This document shows positions 28,301 through 40,300 of a DNA stretch of 64,000 nucleotides, in pieces. A model generated the notes under the pieces. It was not told the origin of the DNA, searched no databases, and saw nothing but the letters and a program-made list of their open reading frames with translations. Position 1 is the first letter of the stretch. The number at the start of each line of letters is the position of its first letter. Source of the DNA: Epiperipatus broadwayi (lineage: Eukaryota > Onychophora > Udeonychophora > Euonychophora > Peripatidae); contig JAQFVV010000013.1 of assembly GCA_028023455.1 (NCBI GenBank), forward strand, positions 13,714,258 to 13,778,257. Direction: 5' to 3'. The translations under genes and the position numbers were made by a program.

Positions 28301-31300
28301 CATCCAATGAAAATCTGTTTAGTAAAATATATAAAAGATAGTATGGCATAAAAAAAGAAAATATCTTATTAAAAATATAAGAAGTTATATTATAAAATGT
28401 GCAACAATATAATATGGCACAATAAAAAAAAGAAAGATAATATTGATATTAAAAATATTTTATGCAAGTCAAGAGCAGAATCAATCCTAGGATGCCACAT
28501 TCCAGAGTCAGACCCTCTATCATGATAAAACATATGAGCTGTGTAAAATATCATTGATAAAAATAATTTCATCATATGAAGAATTACTGTAATTATAAGG
28601 CAATATTTTTAAAATAAATTTTATTTTTAAATAAATTGTTTGTAATAATATGTTACTTACTTTTTTATATAAATTAGGATATTTAAATAAAAGTAATTTG
28701 AAAATCTAAACATGTTCATTTACATTTAAAATTTATTAATTATAGCAACAAAAAATTGTTGGTCTGTTCAATTTAATGCAATGAAATGGTAGAGCATATA
28801 TATTGTGCCATTACAATTTAGTCATTAGCTAAATTTATAGTAATGTGCATGTAAGAAAATGTAAAACCAAAAATTATCATCACATTTTTTATATAAAAAG
28901 AAAGCTATAGGGCATCCAAGTTTAAACCTTACCAGATCCGGTTCTAAAAGCTTTAGACCGAAAGAGAGTGGATCAACAATTATATTCTTTATTTGTTTGT
29001 GTGTTGATAAATGGTAATACACACATTTAAACTATTCAATGTTTGATTTTTCTGTTAAAAAGCAGAGTTTCACATATATAGGCAAAGCTATTTAATTGTT
29101 TTATATTTCAAATATTCAACATTTTAACTTTCTTTAAAACTAACCTATGCTTGATCAATTCTAATGTCTTATTCTATACCTCTATTTTGCTTTTCTATAA
29201 TTGTAATTGGGATTTAAAAGCTAAGGATTTAATTTTAAATATTAGGGTTATAATTACTAAGCTAGCAATTATATTATTTAATGTCAGTTTATGAATGATG
29301 TGAAATGATAAAGTATGTGTGTACATTACATACAGAAATTTACATTTATTAAATATTGAAAGAAAAAGAAGGGTTAAATCTGTCAAATTATTTTTTTTTA
29401 CAATTTTATGTTAAAAGAGGAAATCTGTTGAATCAGATATCTATTTTTGTAGCAATTTTGTTTTTGTAAATGATTGTTTGTCATTTTGGGAGCTTAAGCT
29501 TGGTGGGAACTCTAATTTTGAAATTGTCTCATCTTAAGATTAAAGGAAAGAAACTCCAATTTTAGATATTACAGATATACGTGAAAAAGGAAAAAGGATT
29601 AAGTCTATTTTTTTTAAGACAAAAGTGTCTAAAAACCAGGTGTGTGAATTTTTGAGTTGGTCAAAAATAGCAATTCACACTATCACTCGAATTGGGTGAG
29701 TTGACTCAAAAATCGGATATAAAAGGAGTCTGGAAAATCAGTTGAGCTATTAGATTATTGTTATTATGATTATTATTGTGAGAGAGACTTTTTTAAAAAA
29801 AATTATTGAAACTAAAGCAAACATTTTTAATTCTGCTAGATAACCTTTTTCTTTTGAAAATCATTTTTTATGAAGTTTTGAATGTTGAAAATATAAGAAA
29901 TGATGGGGTAGAAAAATTAGATATGTGTCCCATCAAGACCTGACGATCGTGGAGCTGCAGATCATATAGGAAAGAAAAGATGTCTTGTCTGATAAATAAT
30001 ATTCTACACCTTTCAACTGACCAGAGAAATAAGATGTTTTTAAATAGAAAGAAGAAAACATTCACCTGCATTCAAAGGAGATCAGAAAGATGAATTAATC
30101 TACTGATAAATATTAATCATCAAGTCCAATTAATTGTTCCAGCAACTGAGTTTAAAACCCCAGAAAAATTACAATGTGAAAACAACTGCTGTATTTCATC
30201 CACGACGAGAATCATGCTGAACGGAAAAATTTTAAATCAGTATAAGAATTTCTAAATTGTCCACTAAAGCAAATAACTGTATTTGAATCATCATCATCAA
30301 ATAGTTATACACCTCAAGAAAGAGATTTTTCCAAAGTAAAACAGAAATGGTAGCTGCAGAAATATAGACATTATACAAGATAAGTTTGAGCCCTTGGAAG
30401 TTCGCAAAACAAAGGATCGGTAATATAACTTTTTATATCTATTTTCTTTATGATATCAGAGTCTTAATAAAATTTTAGCAATAAAGTGGTATAGTTTATT
30501 TAAAGAACTTTTAAAGACAATTCAGATCGATTAAAACCAATAATTTCTTACCAATAATAACCTTGAGCTTCATAAATGATCTTGAATGTATCAAAATTAT
30601 TTGTTTATTAATTTACAGTTATGAAATATTAATGTGTAAAATATTTTTTTTGTATTATTTTGGTTTTAAATAATATTTTTGTTATTATGGGGATAAAACA
30701 CGCACATACATAATATTTTTATATGTGTATAATTGCGAGCGAATGTGAAGTAATAAGTAGTATTAAAATATTAAATTATTTTGTTTTAGGAAATATAGCC
30801 TGTCTGCGCTTAGAAGGGAGGGGGAGAAAATAATTTAAAACTTGTTTCTAAAACTTGCTCTTTCCAATTTTACTAACATTTATTTTTGTCATTCTACTTA
30901 CATGTTAGATTTATAAGGTATGTGTGCCAATGGGTGAATTTTTTTTTTTATATGAAATACTTTTCTTGTGGATGGAACATTTTAACAAATTGGTTACCCA
31001 ATTTAATACAATATACTTTTGAAATACATTTACAGGAAAGGGGGAAGAATTTAAAATTTAATGTTATGATTTTAAAACAGTCAATTATGATTATTGATGT
31101 TATTGTTAATATAAATTTTCATGTAAATATAGAAATTTTTATGTATATGTTAGAAATGCAGTAATAAATATTAGTTTATGTTATTAAATGAGGCATATAT
31201 ATTTCATTAAGAATAGTCTTTATTAAGTGTGATCATTCATCATCAATGGTTGAATATTAGTTGTTTAAGATATGATTAAATATGCTGAGATTAACAATAA

Positions 31301-34300
31301 TTATGAACTTCTTTATAAAAATTAGGTTTTATGTTTAGGCTTAGTCCTAAAGCTGTGGTTGAAACCATTGTCATTATCGTTATCATTATCATCATCATCA
31401 ACGTTTTAATTAATGAGCTGTTTAAATGTTTAAAGGCCATAAATATTGATTTCATAGTATTTAGTGATTTCTTAGTATTATTATAACCACCATCCCCTCA
31501 TCTATTTCATGCAAGGATGAGTGAATTGCCATCCTAAATTAATAGTAATCTGAGCTAGTAAAACTTATAAAAAAATATTGAAACACATTTGTTATGCTAA
31601 GGTCTAAGAAATGATTTATGTCTAAGGAATTCCACTTCAGTTTAAAGATGTTTTATGTTACCTAGGTGTTTACTTAAATATTAGTGCATACAGTGCTATG
31701 GGTCTAAAATCAAAATCATACATTTTGTAAGAAATAAGGTACCAAAAGGGATTCAAACCCGGTACATGTGAAAGGTTATTAGATATAACTGTGTCTAGAT
31801 TCAAATAATCTAGTGGTGCCCTGATAGACCCTATTCACTTGTTGTTCACTTAGACATGCACTTAACATCAAACCAAGAAATGAAAGTGAGTAAAATCTAC
31901 AGTTGTATATACCTGAGAAGATATTTTATTGAGTTACTAGTGTACTCACTCACTTGATTTCCATATACCTGAGTTATAATAGTCATTCTTAATAATTTGT
32001 TAATAATTATTGATATTGTGATATCTTGAGATTTCTAATTATAGAAATAGGTTTCATTTAATCCAATGACAATATGATTGATAACTCAGTCGGATCTCTT
32101 TGTTTAATAGTCACTACTCAGGTATTCTTCTCATAATTTAATTTAAGCTACAACACTTTTCGTTTATTAAGCTAAATATTTATATTTGAATTGTTTCTTA
32201 ATTATTTAATACATTTGGATCGTTTGATCATCTTTATTAAGTTACAATGAATATTAGAATATTTGAGACTTTAATAATATTTGGATTTTTGACAAGTCCA
32301 ATGATATTTTAATATACAATTGAATTTCTCTTTAATATGTTACAATGGACCTGTTGAGCTACATTAATAAAGTTACAATATAAAAGATATATTTTGTGGG
32401 TTCATCTGTGGTAAAAAATTTAAATATTAATATACCGACATTTCAACTTGATCACACAAGTCATCCACTGGGTGATAAAAGGTAGAAAGATGATTGTAAA
32501 GATGCTACAATCACTGATCTGAAAAAAACGTTAAAGTTCTATGAACAGCAAAAATGTTAAATTAAGAATGTTTTTTTAAAAAAATCTTTCCAAATAGGAG
32601 GAAGTTTGTATTTATCATCTCGCTTATTGATATAATCTGGCCTTTTAAGTATCTCAATGGCTTCTCTAATTTTGCACTGGTAGAGATTATCACATCTGGA
32701 TATGATCCTGGTACTAGAAAAATCAATTTTATGACCTGAAGCTATAGTATGAAGTGAGAGCGCTTATGATAATGAGCATTGCATATATTGAATCTTGAAC
32801 AATTGCTACAACAAGACTAAGTAAAAAAGTATTCCTTTTATATTTAAATAAAAAAATATTTACAATCGGAACATATTTATCATGACAAAATGACCATGGC
32901 CTGTTTGGTTTAGTGTAATGGTAAGAATATATATGTAGTATATTTCAAGTTTGAACCTTAAAATATTTACACTTAAAAGTATTTCTAACAATAAAGTGTA
33001 TTCAAAAATATAAACATTTTCATTTATATATAAATTTTATTAATTATCTTGATGTTCCCATAATGAAGTTCCTTTGTGCCCTACACAACCTGCATATCTG
33101 CCTATGGCAGCTCTGGATAAACAGGTGGCAAGAGAGTATATACATTGTCAGGTCTTTTTTTTGCGGATGATGTCTTTTTGTATGCAGAAAGAAGAGAAGA
33201 TATGGAAGTTATGTTGAGGACATGTGCAAGGGTGGGTAAAGATATGGGATTAAATTTAGTGAAGAAAAATCAAATATAATGATGGTGAATACTGGGGAAA
33301 GAGAAGACAAAGATTTCTTATTGGGGGATATAAAATTAAGTGTGGTGAACAGATATAGTTATTTGGGAATCATCTTGAGTAATAAAAAAAAATTGCTTGG
33401 ATGAATGGTAGAAAAAATTGATAAATGAAGCAAAGAAAAGAAAGGGATTGATAAAGAAATTAACAGTGTTTTCATATAATAAATATGATGTAGCTAGAAT
33501 TGTATGGAAGGGAGTGGCAGTAGCAGGGTTAACATACAGCAATGATGCTTTATGTGTTAGTAAAGGGATATTAGATTGCTTAGAAAAAATACAAAGGGAA
33601 ATAGGAAGACATGCATTAGATGCTGAGATATGGACAGCAAAAGAGGCAATTCAAGGAGAAATGGGATGGTCAAGTTTTTATATGAGGGATACAAAAAGCA
33701 AATTGAAAATGTTCGGTAGATTGCAGTTTATGGATAATAAAAGAATAGCCAAAATAGTATTTAATTAGGTTACAAGTAAAGGGAAGGCAACAAGATGGGT
33801 GAGAAAGGTAATGCAGTATGCAGAAGATTTGGATAAAGAAGTTATGTCAGTATACTTGTACAAAAGATGGGATGATTGTGTTAGGAGGATTGTTGAGTGT
33901 TATAGTGGGAAGGAGTGAGATAGAATAGATGCATTAATAAAGAATAGGGAGTTGGAGAGATGGAGAACTAGTATGGAGAGTAAAATGAGTTTAAATATAT
34001 ATAGAAGTAAATGGAACATTGGGTGTGAGTTAATTTATGATAATAGTAAGGAAAGTAGTTTATTGTTTAAGGCTTGAACGGGATCTTTAGCAACAAGGGA
34101 ATATACACATAAATGGAAAAATATGGGTGATTTAGTCTGAAAGTTGTGTAAGGAAGGCATAGAAAATATTAAGCATTTGTTACTTCAATGTAAATGTTTG
34201 GAAGCAAAAGGGTACAAATAATGAAGTTATGGAAGGTTAAATATGAACAAAGTAATTATACAGAAAGTGAGTTATTGTTTTTTATGCTAGGTTTGGGAAA

Positions 34301-37300
34301 AAATAAGGGGGATTTAGATATTAAGGTCATGGAGTTAACAAAGATTATGTTTTAGGAATGGTATGGAGCAGATTATGGGAAAACTTAGGGTGGACAATGG
34401 AAAAGGAAGGTAAAGTGGCTAACAGGTTTCTCTGGGCATAGCTGCTGAGAGATTCCTGACTCCGTTTAAGGAGAAGTCTCAGTACATCACATCACATCAA
34501 ATAAAACAATTATATTTATAATATGTATTTTTTTTTTTCAGAATATGTATTATTTTACATAGATATTTTGCAGCAATAAATAAAAATATTAATGATTGTG
34601 TTCTCTGATTATTATCAAGAAACAATGTGAAATAATTTAAATAATAGTCTTATTTTTTAATTAGGTATACTATTTAAACAAGTTTTTTGTTATTTTAATA
34701 TAAACTAATTTTCTGTAACTTTTTTTATTTAAATATTAACTATATGAAATAACATGCTATTTTTTTGATACATTGTTTTTCATGAAATAATAATTTTATT
34801 TATAGAGAAAAATGTGGAACAGGGAGTTTACAGATACTAGAGAAATTGGTTAAACAAAAAGGATTTTCCTATGAGTGTATTGATAATTACGAGTAAGCAA
34901 CATTATACTTTATGTTTATAACTTTGTATTTGAAAGCAATAATTCTAAATTTGTCATATCATAAAATACCATAGCTTTCATTTACTATTATTATTATTTA
35001 AAATAAAAATCCAAATGTATTTTTTAACAACAAATATATTATTTTAATACAAAAAAAAAGTTAATTTGATAATAGTTTGTATTCTCTTAAGTATAATAAA
35101 TATAATTTATTAACAGAGCATTATATATATATATATTAAGTAGCGTGTAGATTTTCTTTTCTAAAATATAATTTCTTTCTCATTATTATATAGTGAATAT
35201 AAATGTCACAATATAATTGTGTATGTGTGTAATTTTATTGATAGGTTGAAAATAATCATGTTCAACTTTATTATTAGTCATTAACATAGTATAATGTTTT
35301 CTGTATTTCTAGGCCTCTACACGCATTATAAATGCGTGAGTTGATCAAGTTATGCAAAAGAAAAATAAATGTTCATTTATTTTATTAAAAAAAAAGAAGA
35401 ACGTTTCATTATTATTCCAAAACATAACTATCTTTCCTGATCAGCTCGGCCTAGAATTATTACTAAGTACAATTGTGAGCTGACTCAGTTTTTAATTTCT
35501 ACATGAGGGCGCCAGAGTCGTTAGACCCACTGAGTCGGCGTCAAACATATTGTAACTCATAAACTAATAATTATACGATCTGGGTTAAAATTTCCGTTAA
35601 GTAGAAGATATTCCCCTTTGACTTAATTAAGAAAAATAAATCTATTTAGCAAAGGTAATTTGTATACTAATTTGATTCTAAATAATCAAAACTTAAATAT
35701 AATAACTCTAAATTTATACACGTACGATGAAAGTATGTTAATAACAAAGATTTAATATTTATGATAAATGAAAAATTATAATGTTGGGACATATTGTGCA
35801 TAATGAATTTAATAATTTGATTCAAATATTGAAGCAATAGTTAGTTTGTGTCTTATTTTTCCGTGGTACTGTTTCATTTACTATTCCGTTTGCAAATCTT
35901 TAGACCACAAAATTATGGGATAAACATTTCATTAAAATCTCAGTTCATAAAGCTTTATATAAAGTTATGGCCATTAACTTACCGGTAAGTTTATATTTAA
36001 ATAGGTCATTGATTCTCCGACGTCCAATTCAGTCAGTAAGTAGTCAGCAGTAGTTGTTTTTTTAGTTGCACTTCTTCCAAATCTCTGATCAAATTTAGGT
36101 AGAGTCAGATGACGATCTAGGTGACTTTTCTCGAGAGAAAGTGTCGGCAAACGATAGAGTTCTACTCACTCATGATGAGCGATTTCAGTTCGTATCTAAG
36201 TGGACACATTTTATTAATATTTTTTTTTTGTTTAAAAAAAAATACGAGGCACTTCAAATTGCTCAACACTCTCTGGAACGACAAGACAAAAGCCACTTTT
36301 CAAATCTGTCGGCTCCTTTTATATTCCCAGATTTTTTTTAGAAGTTCTGTGCATATTCTTTTTTACCTTTTGTTCTATTTTATAAACTTCTACATTATTC
36401 TCCTTTTTTTTATTACAAAGTCTGTTTTCTCGTTAATAATTTCTGCCATTTTTAATTACTATCAGAAAGTTGGACTTTCTGATAGCAATCTTTTACCTTT
36501 GGAATTTTCTTTCACTACTTGAATCAATTATTCAGTATGCACTTTCCAACATTGAATTTACTTTAGTTAACTTATATTAAAAAAAAAGAAAAATTAAACT
36601 TTCACTGTACGTTTTTCTTAAAACAATATATTACAAAAAAAAATTAAGGATCGGGTTCTCTCTTTTTTATTTAAATGATACCCAATATTAAATAGAAATT
36701 TGTACCATATATATAAATAAATGGCACAATACCACCGGGGCAGGGGAACGAGAATAAAAATAGAGGTTTGAACTAATTTTATTCTTAATAAGTCTTTATG
36801 GAGTACTTTTAACCCACATCCTAGTCTTATACGGTTTCAGTGACCTAGTGTTATAGGTACCCCTTTCTCCTTCACCATTCTCTAAAGTGAAAGCATTTGG
36901 ACCATCCCATCAGCTGATTTGGTAAGGTCCCTCGTACAAATTTTGGAACTTTTTAAAAATATCCATCCCAGTTTGGCTCACAGGGTTCGTTTTGACCCAT
37001 ACTGTATCCCCTGTTTTAAACTTATCAGTCAAGCCTCCTTTCCATCGGGTCCGGAGCTTGGCGCAGTGTTCCAATTTTTTTCTTGCTTCTTTGTGATTTT
37101 TCCCTTTATCAATGTTTTCTGGACTAGCAGGTAACCTGCATTTATACAATCGAGGTACCGCTTGTTCGAATTGAAGTCTTACAGGTGCAAATCCGGTAGA
37201 TTCATTATGAGTCCAATTTATGAAATTTAATACCCTTGGGAGTTGTTTCACCCATCCTCTATGGTTGGATGCAGTATATACCCTGAAGAGGCATCCTAAC

Positions 37301-40300
37301 TCTCTCATCACCGCTCACAAGGATTTGTTGTGGCTTTCGTATGGATGACAATATGTGTTTTACCTCCATCCTCTCTATCCACTGTTGCCAATCATAAGAT
37401 GTGAAAGGCTACCGTGGTCCGACAAAATAGCTTTTGGTTTGCTTACCCTTTTAAAATATCGTACCTCAAGGGCTCATATGGCATTCCTAGTATTGGCCTG
37501 CGTCACCGGATATGCCGACCCCCATTTTGAAAAAAGGTCATATACTACTAGTAGATATTTTATTTTCCCAAAAGCTGGCAATGGTCCATAGAAATCAATA
37601 GCCACCAGGTCATTGGGTTCTTTAGGGATGATAGGATTCAATGGATCTTGATATGACTTGTTTGCTGGTTTTGTCTTCTGACACATTTCGCATGAGCTTA
37701 CTATTCTGGTGACCTGCGCTCTCATATTCGGCCAATGGAACCATGTTCTCAATAAGCCTTCCACTTTATTTACACCATAGTGCCCATACAAATGATGGGT
37801 GTACTCAATAAGTCCTTCCTGTAAACTTTCTGGTATAATCATTTTCCACTGATCCTTTTGTGGGTCAGTGATATACCACAGTATCCCTTCTTTCAGGCAG
37901 TATCTCTCACCAGCGTTAGTGTCTGCTATTTCTCCCCCTTCATCTTTGTCTTCTAGTTGGTCAATAATTTTCTTGTAGATAGGGCTTTGCTGTTGTACCT
38001 TTCCTAAGTCTCTCAATCCTTCTTCTACTACAGTGTCTGTTTCTAATTCTACACTTTCCAAACAGATATCTTCCATCTGCAGATGGTCCTGGGTATCAGG
38101 AACAATATTCCGGATCAATGTGTCAGCTACCACATTTTCAGTGCCCTTACAATACTGGATGGAATAATTGAACTCCTGGAGAAAAAGCTCCATTGGATTA
38201 GCCTACTATTTGTTAAATAACTGTGATTTAAGAATTCCAGGCTCTTATGATCTGTCCTAACAATCGTTTCCGATCCTATCAAGAATTGGCGGAACTTCTG
38301 AAATGCCCACACCACAGCCAAAGCCTCTTTCTCTGTTACACAGTAATTAATCTCTGCACCTCTCAATGGTCTGCTGACAAAATAAATTATGCCCAAGGTA
38401 CCATCCTCTTGAGCTTGCATAAGAGCTGCACCTAACCCATACCCACTACTGTCTACCTGAACAATAAATGGTTTCCTTAGGTCAGGGTAAAACAACATCA
38501 CTTGGCTAAGGAATTTCTCTTTAATAACCCTAAAATTGGTCTCATGCTCTTCCTTCCATTTCCATGACATTCCCTTACATAATAATTGCAGCAGAGGCTC
38601 CATGTCTGAAGCAAAGTTTTTGTAAAATTTATTGTAGAAATTACCCAGCCCCAAAAATGATCTCACCTGTTTTGGTGTTCAAGGGGCTGGGAAATCTCAT
38701 ATTGCCTGGATTTTGTCCGGGTGTGGTCTGATTCCATTAGCATTAATTAAGTGCCCTAAGAAATTCACTTCTTCCACTGCTAAACAGCTTTTTTGTAAAT
38801 TAATGTGAATATCCTTCATATTGCACTCTTGTAGAAACAACTTGAGGTGTTGTAAGTGCTCCTGAGAGTTATTGGATGCAATAATCACATTATTTATGTA
38901 GATAGTGATTAACTTTTTGATCTCAGGGGACAGCACACTGTCAAGACATTTTATCAGACCTGCTCCACTATTCTTGAGACCAAAAGACATTCTGTTAAAT
39001 TGGTATGATATACCATTATATCGAAATGCTGTGTACTTCCGGTCAGCAGGGTGTAACTTGATCTGCCAATAGCTGGAAGTCAGATCTAACGTGGAAAATA
39101 TCTTTTTTCCCTGGAATTTATTTACCAACTCATTAATTGGAGGTGGAACATTTTGATCTGGCCATGTAATCTTGTTCAGTTGCCTGGCATCCAAACACAG
39201 TCTTATGGCTCCATCTTTTTTTTTACAACCACCAATGGGTTATTATATGCTGATGAACCCTTAGTGATAATATCCCACTCCTCCATTTTAGCTAATTCTC
39301 TCTCTACCTCAGCTCTATATTGGTGTGGCACTGGGTATGATCTTGCCTGGTATGGTGTACTGTCAGCAACCTTGATCCTGTGCTCATACCCTTTAATAAC
39401 ACCGGGTTTATCTGAAAATTTTGATTTATATTCAATTAGAACTTCTTTTAGGTCCTCTTTCCATCCTTCCCTCACTTCATTTATTATCTCATCAATACGT
39501 GCCTCTATTGAAGGGTGTTCTATCTCAACCTCCATATTACATACATTTTGTTGGTTCATTCTCATCTGCGAACCAAACTCCACTTCATCCCTATTGCAGA
39601 TAATCTTTTCATCTTTATAATTGATCATACACCCAGTTTTGTGCATAAAATCGGACCCCAATATGGCTTCATGTACCAACCCTTTTAGAATTAATAGCAT
39701 GTGGGGCATAATTTTATCCCCTATTTTAATTTGCACCCAAACTTGTTTCGAGCCCAATTGTGCCTTTTTGTTATTTGCCAATGTTATTTGCATGCTTTTC
39801 ACTGGTAGAGTTGGTATCTCTATGGGTTGGCCCCGCATGCATTCATACGTTGTTTCCGACATTACTGATATCTGGCTGCCAGAATCCCACAATGTCTTTA
39901 CCTTGACATCGTTCATTTGCAAAACAACCTTTGGGCATTCTTGAGACGTGTACTTAATCGATTCACCATCCCACTCACAAATAAGATTATCTATCCTCTT
40001 TTCTTCTGTTGTTCTACTGATTACTTTATTTCTTTTCTTTTTCCTCCTTTTTTTTTACTGGTTCTTTTATTTCTCCTTTTAATTCTCTGACCATCTCTGC
40101 CATTTCTTTCTTTATATCTTCTTTGAATTCTGTCATGCATTCGTATAATAGTTTTCTTATTAAAAGTTCCATGTCCTCTTTTAATTCTTTCTTGCCTTCT
40201 GCCATATTTTGTATATTTTTATTACTTCTCAATTTCATATATGGCCGTGTTGTTTATTTTCGCTCCAGTAAACAAAATCTTAACTTTATCAATTGTTATG

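Noticed and set aside
30886-31164. 92-codon plus-strand frame
   Set aside because: Phe/Asn/Ile-rich as expected from AT-rich DNA; no motif.
36121-36522. 133-codon plus-strand frame, repeated at 41501-41935
   Set aside because: Both lie in the LTRs antisense to the element and hold only T-rich low-complexity residues.
39153-39944. Plus-strand frames over the retrotransposon pol region
   Set aside because: Shadows of the minus-strand protease/RT frame, without motifs of their own.
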